Assembly: GCA_002118135.1 (NCBI GenBank)
Contig: BDIU01000370.1
Coordinates: 62,001-126,000 of the forward strand
Origin: Trebouxia sp. TZW2008
Taxonomy: Eukaryota > Chlorophyta > Trebouxiophyceae > Trebouxiales > Trebouxiaceae
Direction: 5' to 3'
DNA: 64,000 nt
Positions 46,227 through 55,983 of the stretch are shown here, one piece after another; within the stretch, counting starts at the first letter, position 1; the number at the start of each line of letters is the position of its first letter. Below the pieces are notes generated by a model. It saw nothing but the letters and a program-made list of their open reading frames with translations, was not told the DNA's origin and did no database searches. A program made the translations under genes and the position numbers.

Positions 46227-48931
46227 ATGGCGCCTTCAGCATCTTCGAGGAAAGGCAAGAAGTCATGGCGACGGAACATCGACACCAGTCAGGTTGGTGT
46301 CAGTGTCACGCTTTCTTTCTTCGTTTTCAGCGACACAGACACTGACTGTGTCTTTCTGCTCGTGCAGCTAGAGCAAGATATTGCGCGTCAGCAGAAGGAG
46401 GAGCAGCAGGGCACCGCTCTGCAAGCCCTTCCCGACAGCAACATCTTCTTCCTCGACAAGGTATAGTGACTTCTTTTTGTAACGACTGCTTCGGTCACCA
46501 ACGAAATCGTCCTTGCGTTGCCTCATCCACACTGACAAGTGCCACTGCAGTCAGAACACAGTGATTGGATTCCAATTGCATTGTCCTACGATGAGAATGT
46601 CTTTACACCAAGTATCCTTACAACAAGAAGTCACTGTACTCTTCAGTGCATAGGTCAATTTCTTGCTGGTTGCTGCAATGAAAGCAGCAATCCTGGGCTG
46701 CCTCTTTAGACAGAGGCTCCTGCTATGACGCCCGACGGCGTTTCCTTTTCTGTTTTCTCTTTTCATTTTTTCTTTTCTCAGTGCTGCGCTCTTACCACAC
46801 TCTCATTGTCACGGCTCACCTCTTGCAGGCATGAACATGTTGTGTCTCCACCTTGCAGGCAGGGGACGAGCAGACTGCCTCGGCAGTGGCCAAGGGCCTT
46901 AGCAAAAAGCGAAAGCAGTTGTCCAAGCCTCTACGCTGCGAGCTCATTGTCGGCAAAGACAAGCCTCCAGTCACAAAGTCAGCTCAAGCAGCGCCCAAGC
47001 CAAGGGCAAAACTCATCCAGCCGCATCAGAGAAAGCAGCTGCAGCTACACCAAAGGCATCAAGGCAAGGGCGTCTACAAGCTGCCAGCATCTTCAACTTA
47101 TGACCTCTGGGGGGAACAGTTGGACCAGACAGATCCGAGGCTAGACAAGCACAACAGCATCCCAGGTGCCATTACTAATGCTGCTAACAGGCCCACCAAA
47201 CGCCGCAAGCAGACTGTCCCAGCTCCTGTTCACGCAGTGGAAATTGATGCTGCCGGCTGCTCCTATAACCCAGACGTCGAGCACCATCAGGAAGCTATCA
47301 GCCAGGCTGTGGCCGATGAGGTGCAGAGACTTAACAGAAAGGAATCTCAAGCTCGCGCTGTGCCACGCTTTGTTGAGTACCAGCCAGAGACAGATGAGCT
47401 TGCTCTTCTTCAAGTTGATGCAGAGCCAGATTCTGATGAAGAAGACACTGCACCTGATGCTGCAGCTGCTGTGTACAATTTTATGACACACCAGCAAGCT
47501 GCAGCTGCTGTTGGAAGTTCTGCATCACAGCAGCAAGCTGCGGCTGGCCCAATGCGCATCAAGCGTACTGTCAAGGATCAGGGAAGTTCTAAGCGCCGCA
47601 GGCTGCAAGAAGAGGAAGACCGGCAGAGGCGGGCTTTGAAGGCTCAGCGGCGGGACATTGACAACTCCAAGAAAATTTCACAGCAGCTGCAAGAGGAGGA
47701 AGCTGTCAGGTACTTGTTCTGCTGCAATGCACCTATTACTAGTGGCAGGGAGCAGGCCCTATGTAACACAAGACTTCCTAAACCACTGTAACAAATCCAC
47801 TGTAACAAAAGGGGTTGTGTCAAGTCTCAACGTGCGCCTCTCCTAGGCTATGGACACGTTACACCCTATGCACACATTATATTGGTTTGGATGTCGTAAG
47901 TTGTCCATTGCTTGGCCTGCCAAGATGCATGCACTGCCCTCTCATAGTAATTTGCAAAAAAGGGCGTGCACAATGCATTAAACATGTCAAACACAGATAC
48001 ATTTACCATCTTAGTTATGCCGTCTTTACTGGAGGCTGCAGTTCATGGCAGGACAGTCAGCAGCCATGGCCTCAGGGAAGCTTGCATCATGCTCCTGTGC
48101 GTGCAACTGCTGTCTGTAGCAAAGTGCAAGAGCATGGCTTAAGTGAAGCATTGTGCAGGGCTGCGCTGCGTGCCAGCAAGGCTGCAGCAAAACACGCTAG
48201 CATCACAACTTGCAACACATGGCTGACGGGGACTTGTTTGCAGGGCTGCCTTGCGTGCAGGCAAGGCTGCAGCAAAAGCAGAGCTGGCATTGCAGCAGCC
48301 GCCCCGCCTTGGAAAGGTCAAGTTTGAGGCAGAGCCTGTTCAGGTCTGGCTCCTTCTTGCAAAATTTGCATGTATGTTGTCAAACATGCTGCCTTGGACG
48401 GTTCCCCAACTGACTGTTTTCATACATGAAAGAGATTTTAGTCTTGTGGCAGTGTCAGGCAGTGTTACTTGTTGCCAGGTGGGCAGCAACACAAGCAGCT
48501 TGTAGGCTCGTTGTGCGGTGCATATAGTCCACATGCTGTCCAGCATCCTCAGCATTGTTGAGCTGAGGTCTGCAATCACACAAGAGCGCTATAAACGCTG
48601 TCCGCACAATGGTGCCAACAGTGAGGCCTGCACATTGGCATGAGCATGTGTTGTGAAATCACTAGCAAGCGTTTGCATGATGGTGACGTGATGTATGTGG
48701 ATGCAGGTGCTGCTTTCAGAGGAGGTGACAGGCAGCTTGCGCAAGCTACGCCCAACAGCGACACTGACCAGAGACAGATTCAAAAGCCTGCAGAAGCGAG
48801 GCATCATTGAGCCTCGAGTGGCTGTCAAGGGGAAGAAGAAGCCTAGGAGAGTGTCGTACACGCAAGGGGACAGGGCAGATAAGGCAGAAGCTGGCATGGC
48901 AGAACTGCGAGCCATGCAAAGCAAAGAATAA
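46227..48931 (+). CDS. NOP53: Ribosome biogenesis protein NOP53
   Basis: Nucleolar factor (human GLTSCR2/PICT1, yeast Nop53) that recruits the exosome helicase Mtr4 for 5.8S/7S rRNA processing in 60S assembly. Exons: 46227-46292, 46368-46460, 46859-47709, 48244-48343, 48707-48931; 444 residues. N-terminus 'RKGKKSWRRNIDTS' matches the family start; the centre is low-complexity, with acidic 'DAEPDSDEED', and coiled 'KRRRLQEEEDRQRRALKAQ'; the C-terminal core 'PRLGKVKFEAEPVQVLLSEE', 'GSLRKLRP', 'DRFKSLQKRGIIEPR' is diagnostic. Intron 2 holds both dispersed repeat families side by side. Exon 4 has an upstream echo, and the last exon is followed by three more copies of its tail. Confidence 0.93.
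46551..46625 (+). repeat. TGTCCTTA-box repeat, copy 2
   Basis: CAGAACACAGTGATTGGATTCCAATTGCATTGTCC..., then ATGTCTTTACA and TATCCTTAC. Lies 70 bases before a hairpin element. Confidence 0.75.
46695..46780 (+). repeat. Hairpin/T-C-tract element, copy 4
   Basis: GGGCTGCCTCTTTAGACAGA GGCTCC, ACGCCCGACGGCGT, then about 50 bases of T/C ending TTTTCTCAG. Sense orientation in NOP53 intron 2. Confidence 0.9.
48155..48300 (+). repeat. Echo of NOP53 exon 4 start (85-bp offset)
   Basis: TGCAGGGCTGCGCTGCGTGC at 48154 mirrors TGCAGGGCTGCCTTGCGTGC at 48239; match runs about 45 bases. Confidence 0.88.
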
Positions 48932-49290
48932 GCTGGAACGCCGCTATGTGATAAGCCTAGGAGGATGTCATGCAGTTGGGAAGACAGGGCAGACAAGGCA
49001 GAAGCTGGCCTGGCAGAAGTGCAAGCCATGCAAGGCAATGTACCCTGGGACATCACTGTGTGATCAGCTTAGGAGGGTGCCATAGACACAATGCGGCAGG
49101 GCAGACAAGGCAGAAGCTGGCATGGCAGAACTGCGAGCCATGCAAGGCAAAGAGCAAGCTGGGACATTGTTATATGATAAGCCCAGGAGGATGTCATAAA
49201 GTCAAGGGGTTAGGGTAGACACTTGCTATGGCAGACAAAGCAGAAGCTGGCATGGCAAAGCCGCGAGCTATGCAAGTCATACACTAGACC
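48838..49290 (+). repeat. NOP53 tail in four tandem copies (about 112-bp period)
   Basis: CAGGGCAGAYAAGGCAGAAG recurs at 48871, 48985, 49097 and, degraded, at about 49229, each with CTAGGAG..TGTC spacer. The first copy codes the NOP53 C-terminus; the rest are past the stop. Confidence 0.92.
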
Positions 49291-49299
49291 GTGACAGCC

Positions 49300-50055
49300 T
49301 CAGAGCCACTTTGCTGTGTAGATTTTGCTGCTTCCATGTGCCAACGATGCATACCTGTAATGCACCATGTCGAGTTGTGCAAGGCCTTTTCCAATTACTC
49401 AAGAAAGCTGCCTGCTCAGCCAAAAATTGGTTGTTTCTGTGGTGTTATGCGCTGTCCAGTCATGACCTGGTATCATACATGAGCTGCTGCTGCCTCATCT
49501 AGTTAGCAGCACTGCTTTGATGAGTAGACAGGCTGAAGTCTCAAAGCCTGAACCACAGGCTCGCTGCTTCACATCCAACAGCTGTGAAATGCCGCATTGA
49601 GGTGAACGCGCTACTGCAGTTTTGGCCTCCGGTGGATTGGTGAGCCACAAGTGAGCATAATATTATCTATGCAGAATGCAGAAACAACAGCACAAACACA
49701 AGTATGCAGCGGCCGTGTACTCAGCGCTGAGACAACAGCTGCACCAGAATGCTGCTTAATAAGCTTATAAGTGCACTGGACAGCACCCACAGTCGTGCAA
49801 ACAGTCAGTGTCAGGGTGCAAGGCAGTATATGCAGCGTGAGGCAAGCGCAACTTGTAAGCAGGAGCTTATTCCAAGAAAGCTTGGAGGTGTATCAGGGTT
49901 CCATCAAGTCACCAAGCAGTATTGATGTTTTTGGACGACTTGCTGCAGCTCATGTAACTGCGCTCAAGCCGATCATTGTTGATTTTCCTGGCAATTTGTC
50001 ATGGACCACATGATCAGTCAATGGGGATGACCTATACTGGTAGTGATGATCTAGA
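49300..50055. other. Convergent spacer
   Basis: About 750 bases between the NOP53 tail repeats and the oxidase stop. Short open frames only; nothing recognisable. Confidence 0.45.
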
Positions 50056-53000
50056 TTACAGCTTGCTGGGGAACGCAGTGTGTGGCGGTGGCACAGGAGC
50101 ACCGCCTGTGTGAAACGAATGCAGCAAATCTTTCTGTCCTGGCCTGGCATCATTGAAGCGGATGAAGTCAATGTCATGCCTTGTCTTGCCCTCAAGGGCC
50201 AAATCTGCAAGCACTTCACCCATGACGCTGCAGAACTTGTAGCCATGCCCAGAGCAGGCAGAGCATACTACCACCTGCACCAAAACAAACAACGCCATGT
50301 TGCTGTCTTGCTCTTGAAGTTTGGCTCCTCAATCACGAGGACATAAGACACATTTTGTAATGCAAGCAGTCAGACTGATATACACAACATGAACACAGCC
50401 AGCAATACATGACAAGATTGTCACAATGCATTATGCATAAACAAGAGCCTTCTCAGTCATAAGCAGTACATCATCTCGCTCGCAATTCAAGTGAAAGATG
50501 TTGAGTTCTATATTGAAGCATGAAGACATCCTCCATCGCATTTGAATGCTGCTGCTTGACAACAGATACAACAATGCATGCAACAGCATGGCTTTGCATA
50601 CTCATCACATTGCAGCTCTGCAGGTACCTGTTGAAATCTGGGGTGTAGATCTACAATGAAATGGGAGTCCTTGGTGGTAGTGAACATGCAGATAGCTGCT
50701 CTCGTCATTTCATTGTCCGCTACTGGGAAGAATTTGGAAATGGGGCCTCGCAGCATCTGCAGACAAACCACACAATCAGCAAAATGGTGTAATATACACT
50801 GCCATTTCCAGGTCTGCTGAGACAACCCTTGTGAGCTTGACGCCACTGAGAGCTGCTGAGCAGTATGATGTGTTTACAAATGACGAATTTGAGTCCACTG
50901 AGATAGTAAGCCTTGCAGGTCTGCTGAGACAGTAACTCTGACTAGCTTGACGCCACTCATTGTTGTTGAGCATTGTAGTGTGGTCCACATCACAAAATGA
51001 GGTCTGCTGAGACAGTTGCTCTTGCTTGATTGAGACTGCTTCTTGTTCTGCATGAACTCTCACTCACTTGAGACTGCTCATTGTTGTTGAGCAGTATGAT
51101 GAGATAAACATGACAAGTTGAGGTCTGCTGAGACAGGAAGTCTTACTAGCTTGAGGCTGCTCATTGTTGTTGACCAGTATGTTGTGATACAAATGACAAA
51201 TGTGGATCCTCTGAGACAGTAGCTTTTGCTTGGTTGACGGCACTCGTTGTTGAGCAATATGATGTGATACACATGACAACATGAGGTCTGCTGAGACAGG
51301 AAGTCTTACTAGCTTGAGGCTGCTCATTGTTTTTGAGCAGCATGGTGTGATACATGTTGTGCTCAGGCCAGTCTTTTTTGCTAGGCTGAGGCTGCTCATT
51401 GTTTTGAAGTAGTATGGTGTGATACACTCCACAACAACAACAATATCTTGTGCTCAGGACGCAGTTTGCCAGGGAGCTCAGCAGACAAGGTGACTGACGC
51501 CATTCAAGCAATGCAGGCAGCTCTGCATCCACCTAGAGCTGATTCTGCATTGATTGTACGATTTGTGCCGCAGGTATGCAGTAAATTTATTTTGCAAGGA
51601 CACACAATGTAAGGACATCCCTAATGCAAGGACAGTGCAATTGATACCCAATCATTGCATCCTGACTGCAGTGAACCTCTGAGTAAGGACAACCCAATAT
51701 AAGGACAATTTTCTGGGAACCAAAACAGTTGTGATACAGAGAAGTCACTATATGACATCAAATGCCCCGATTTGCGCGACGTCCAGCAGGACCTGATCAT
51801 GTGGACCTTCTGACAGACGCATGGCACTGACAACCCATAGATGCTGTCTGTATGCCGCTCTTGCAACGGCAACTTGTATAGTCAGCCAACATGCTGTGTG
51901 TGTGTGAGGCGATCACTCACATAATGCACACTACATGGCTTATTTGAGCCAATCAATTGAGCCAACAGCATTTTGAAAGTGATCAGACATTGGCATCACC
52001 ATTGAGCAGTATCAGGCAAATATCAGTCGATATGTATCGCCAATGTCTGATCATGTTAACACTATCTTCAGGCAAAACAAGCTCGGTGAAGCTGATTGCA
52101 AACTTTGTTGTGTAAATGATCTCCTCACACAAACCATGCTGACCGTAAACACAGTTGCATCTGTCCGATTGTCAGTGACATGCGTCTGGAAGAAGGTCTG
52201 CACAGTAAGAACCTTCCATATGTTGTGCGTGTCAGAAATTTTGACACTATATGCAAGCACTCCTTGCATATAGTGTCAGGAGTGAATGAATTTGATGCAA
52301 AAGTTGCAGATGATGCGGGCTGCATACATGCTTGAAAGGCAAATGACACCATGTCTGCTGAGCTGATGACACATACATGTACGCCGAGCCTTTGCGCATT
52401 GCAGAGTGCTGCACAGCCATTGCACACTCAATAGGGTCATGTACTAGTACTAACAAGCATGTTGACAACTACAACCAAAGTGCCACCCGCAACACAAAAG
52501 ACAAAGGGCGTTCACACCTTTTCATCTTCTGGAGTCACATTTCTGTCAAGGTGGTCTGGGTGAGGGATGGCGTTTCCGCCTCTTTGGAATTTGCCAATCT
52601 TCAGGCCATTGTAGCCAAATTGAGGGAAACCGTACCAGTAATCTGTCTCATCTTGGAGCAAGAAGACTGGAAACTTGCCAGAAGGCGTACAGCAGTCAGG
52701 GTCTGGGTGCTTGACAGTAAACCAGCCTATAACTTGCCTCTCTACCACTAGCGCTGGCTGCAGCACACACAGACTTTTTTGTTTTGCTTGTCTTGGCAAC
52801 AAATTGAAGGAAATGGCGTCGCCACAGTTGCTGAGCAGCAGTAAGGATCTGGAAGCTTGACAGTGGACCAGCCTATGACTTGTCTCTCGACCACCAGCGC
52901 TGGCTGCAGCACAGAAAGTGCACTTTGCATGGTGGGCTTCTGAGGATCTGGACTTAAGCTATTGCATGCAAGCATGGGTACTTGCAATGACACTACCACA

Positions 53001-55290
53001 ACACAGCATGACTAGCATGATAGCATGACAACACAGCATGAACAGCATGACAGCATGATGACACAGCATGCAAAACACAGACAAGATGGCAAAGTTGTCG
53101 CAACTTTCTCAAAGAAGCAGCACAAACTACAAAGGTGCTAACCCGAGGCAACCAATCAAAGTGCAGACAGTGAGCACAAGCACTGACTTGACTTCAAGTT
53201 ATGGGCAGATTTCTCCAATGCACGATTCGGTAGTTGGCGCAAGCTTCCTTGCAGTGTACTGGTCAACACCAGCGTATACTGTTACAATGCCAAAGGCTGG
53301 ACTTACCTCAAGTAGTACATCTGTGTGCACAGTTTCAATGCCCAGCGAGGCATGCAGCAAGATGTGCGTTCACCTCCAGTCCTGGGTAGATCTGTCCCAT
53401 CCAAGAGCCAGCTGTCAGCACTAGCTGCCTTGCAGTACACTGGTCAACATCTGTGTACATTGGCACAATGCCAGACACTTGAGCTACCTCAAACTTTCAA
53501 ATCACATCTGTGTACACAGTTCCCGTGCCCAGCAATGCATGCAGCAAGATGTGCGTTCACCTCAAGTTCTGGGCAGATTTCTCCCATCCAAGAGCCAGCA
53601 GTTAGTACGAGCTTCCTAGCAGTATACTGATCCACATCTGTGTACACTGTCACAATGCCTGTTGACTCATCCACCTGCCACCTCTCCACCTTCTCAGGAG
53701 CGTGGAACTCAGCGCCATGAGATTCTGCGGCTTGTATGTGCGCAGCGATGCATCGCTCTGAAGCTAGAATGCCACCTTGGGGCTGATACAACGCCTGCAC
53801 TAGGCAACATATCAACAACATATTGTGGCATTGTTATTGTAAGTCACACTGCCTTCCTAGTGCATTGTCTCACTGCAAAGGCTGGGATTGGATGTCCTAA
53901 CATTTTTATGCAGCAAAATACAAAGCTTAGAAGCTGTCAGTACATGACGGCGCTGACAGTTGCGCTGGTGACTACCTGACAAACTGCAATGACTACCTGT
54001 GACAGATGCATCAGTCATTGCAATGTGCATGATGTAGGCATGATTGGCAGAGGCAGCGACGATACGTGCTGAGTTTGTCAGCATCACACAATCATGCAAA
54101 CAGGCATGCACGGCATGTGCTGCAACAAGCATGCCGATGGCTCTAGCAACCTAATTCGCAAGACTTTGATCATTGAAGAAGGCATCTCGGCTGCACACGA
54201 TGCATGTCAAGACAGCAAGCAAGGTCACCTTGAAGTTTGATGGCAGATTGTAGCCTGGAAAACGTTCATTCACTTGGTCTCCTGTCAAGATCTCATGCTC
54301 AAGCTGATGCTGCCTTGCTGACAGCAGCGCATTGTTGAAGCCATTGTACCCCTCCAGGTCGCCTCTGGTTGTGTCTATGCTGCCGGTGATGCACATCAGA
54401 TCCTGCACCATACTTATACTGTCATACCCCAATGGCGGCGCAACGATCAAGTGGTCACCAAGCAAGCAAACTGACACTGGGGCAAAGTATTCAATGCTAC
54501 CACTCAGTAGGTTTGAAACAATGCATGCACATCTGCTGTTTGTGTTGATTGCGGTCTTTCTGCATTCTTTGAAATGGAGTTGCAAAGTTGTTCCAAAGCC
54601 ATGCGCGGGTCGGAAACGGCGACATGCTGGCCTTGGTGGCATGCTTTGATGAGTTTCCCTGTTGACAAACAGATCAACTGTTGCAATCCAGATTTGCATT
54701 TTGTACCTGATTGGTCTCCTTTTCAAGCTGCCTCCACAGCTCGTAGGCTCTCTTGAGCAGGGGGACATAAGCAGGGTCCTCATGGTATGCCAGCCTGATG
54801 ATGCGTGAGATGCCATGGGAAGATCCGAGATTGTGCGCCACACCATACTGCTCCAATCCCAACACCTAATGCAGGTCACATCTGGACTCGTGAACAATGT
54901 GAGACTTCGCACATTTGCAGTGTTCTCATGGTGTGCTAGTCTGACATTGCGTGAGATGCCTTGGGAAGATCCCAGATTGTGCGCGATACCATACTGCTCC
55001 AGTCCCAACACCTAATGCAGATTACACTGGGAGTCACGAACCATACACAACTTTGCATTGTCCTTTTCAAGGGCCAGGAGACTCGGGTTTGTGCAGAACA
55101 GGCAATCATGTCTACCTTCTTGCCTCGGCTGGCTAGCTGGTAAAGAGCTGCGCTGCCCATGCCCCCGACCCCCACAACGATGACATCGTATCTGCAGCCA
55201 GCACAGCCGAGCTAGACTGTCAGCCTTGTTTGGCGTTGATGAGCTAGGCCGACACCGGAAAGCGACGTACTGTGCTTCCGCTTGGCCCAT
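50056..55290 (-). CDS. Peroxisomal sarcosine/L-pipecolate oxidase (MSOX family)
   Basis: FAD-dependent amine oxidase of the monomeric sarcosine oxidase/PIPOX family, acting on sarcosine or L-pipecolate and making H2O2. Exons (minus): 55271-55290 (ATG), 55116-55191, 54707-54865, 54229-54402, 53561-53794, 52518-52757, possibly one short exon near 51500, 50628-50756, 50056-50274; about 416 residues. Rossmann motif '[20 protein letters not shown]', then '[20 protein letters not shown]', 'LVLTAGSWM', 'ERQVIGWF', '[15 protein letters not shown]', '[17 protein letters not shown]' (its Cys aligns with the covalent-FAD Cys of MSOX) and '[20 protein letters not shown]'. The last residues are SKL, a canonical peroxisomal targeting signal. 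Three exons have echo copies. Confidence 0.92.
50805..51445 (-). repeat. Tandem array, about six units near 100 bp, in oxidase intron
   Basis: Units share GAGGTCTGCTGAGACAG, TTACTAGCTTGAGGCTGCTC and ATTGTTGTTGAGCAGTATGA. Unit lengths and order vary, as expected of an old array. No exon in this window matches it well. Confidence 0.85.
51595..51720 (-). repeat. TGTCCTTA-box repeat, copy 3
   Basis: On the minus strand five TGTCCTT boxes flank CAGGATGCAATGATTGGGTA followed by TCAATTGCACTG. Best preserved copy; in an oxidase intron. Confidence 0.78.
52242..52278. repeat. Perfect inverted repeat, 16-bp arms
   Basis: TGACACTATATGCAAG (52242-52257), 5-base loop CACTC, then CTTGCATATAGTGTCA (52263-52278). 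In an oxidase intron. Confidence 0.97.
52745..52925 (-). repeat. Echo of oxidase exon start (about 150-bp offset)
   Basis: GCGCTGGCTGCAGCACA, the acceptor of exon 52518-52757, recurs at about 52898, with the following about 60 coding bases ('[12 protein letters not shown]'). Confidence 0.88.
52998..53072. repeat. CAGCATGA/ACACAGCATG minisatellite
   Basis: Repeated CAGCATGA and ACACAGCATG words in an oxidase intron. Confidence 0.8.
53190..53650 (-). repeat. Oxidase exon end in three tandem copies (about 185-bp period)
   Basis: The block from the donor (CACCTCAAGTTCTGGGCAGA on plus) through '[14 protein letters not shown]' recurs at about 53373 and 53188. Copies differ at many sites but keep the donor region. 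Confidence 0.88.
54770..55020 (-). repeat. Echo of oxidase exon 2 (150-bp offset)
   Basis: 54776-54905 is repeated at about 54925-55055, including the acceptor ATTAG and '[14 protein letters not shown]' coding. The upstream copy is open for over 40 codons. Confidence 0.92.
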
Positions 55291-55357
55291 ACAAGCTGAG
55301 CAGATCAGGTGCCTGCAAAGCGGGTATGCCGGTCAGCAAGCGTGACACTTCGTAGAC

Positions 55358-55765
55358 ATGTCGGCAGTCAAACAGGAATTGGCAAACTGGAAAAACCGAC
55401 CGTCAAGTAGCATATGGACAACGAATGCTATTGCAGGGCTGCTGGTAGAAGCTGCACAATTGCGTACCTCGAAAACCGACTCTCGCAACGGTGTCGAACA
55501 ACAAGTGTGTCAACTTCGATCGCGTCTTCAGCTGCGACGACGTCGCGTTCTGCTGTTTTCTCTGATCAGAGATCTAGCCACTGTTTTGCCTTTGCAAGCA
55601 ATGAGCGATGCGCAAATGTTGGAATGGTTACGAACATCGCCTCGACTGCACTCCAACGACTGCACTCCACCTGTGCTGTTGACTCACAACTCAAAGTGCG
55701 CTCAGAACTCAATTGCTGTGAGTGTCCCGTTAGGTCAGCAGTGCGGGAAGCTGAGTGCATCTTGA
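55358..55765 (+). CDS. Small open frame, unknown
   Basis: An ATG-started frame of 135 codons, divergent from the oxidase gene with about 70 bases between starts. It is Arg/Leu/Gln-rich with a helical middle ('QVCQLRSRLQLRRRRVLLFS'). No family is recognised and no intron is needed. It could instead be a 5' leader or chance frame. Confidence 0.35.
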   Translation: MSAVKQELANWKNRPSSSIWTTNAIAGLLVEAAQLRTSKTDSRNGVEQQVCQLRSRLQLRRRRVLLFSLIRDLATVLPLQAMSDAQMLEWLRTSPRLHSNDCTPPVLLTHNSKCAQNSIAVSVPLGQQCGKLSAS

Positions 55766-55983
55766 ATGTTTGCCAAGCGCGTTCTGCTGTTCGCAAGCAG
55801 TTCTGTCCCGTGACCTCAAGTGCTCCGACTATAGACAGGCGAACCCGCAATTGATTGCAGTGGTGAAAGCGTCTGCTGGCCCTGCGTGAACTGCACAGCT
55901 GCGTTGCCTAGTTGATACACACCTGTTTACCGAAGGCGCTATCGCAGACAGACCCCTGCCAAGCCCTTTGCAGCCTCCGACAA

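Noticed and set aside
54151..55011. 286-codon minus-strand frame in the oxidase gene
   Set aside because: It joins an echo copy, introns and one true exon; the spliced model with agreeing phases explains the family match better.
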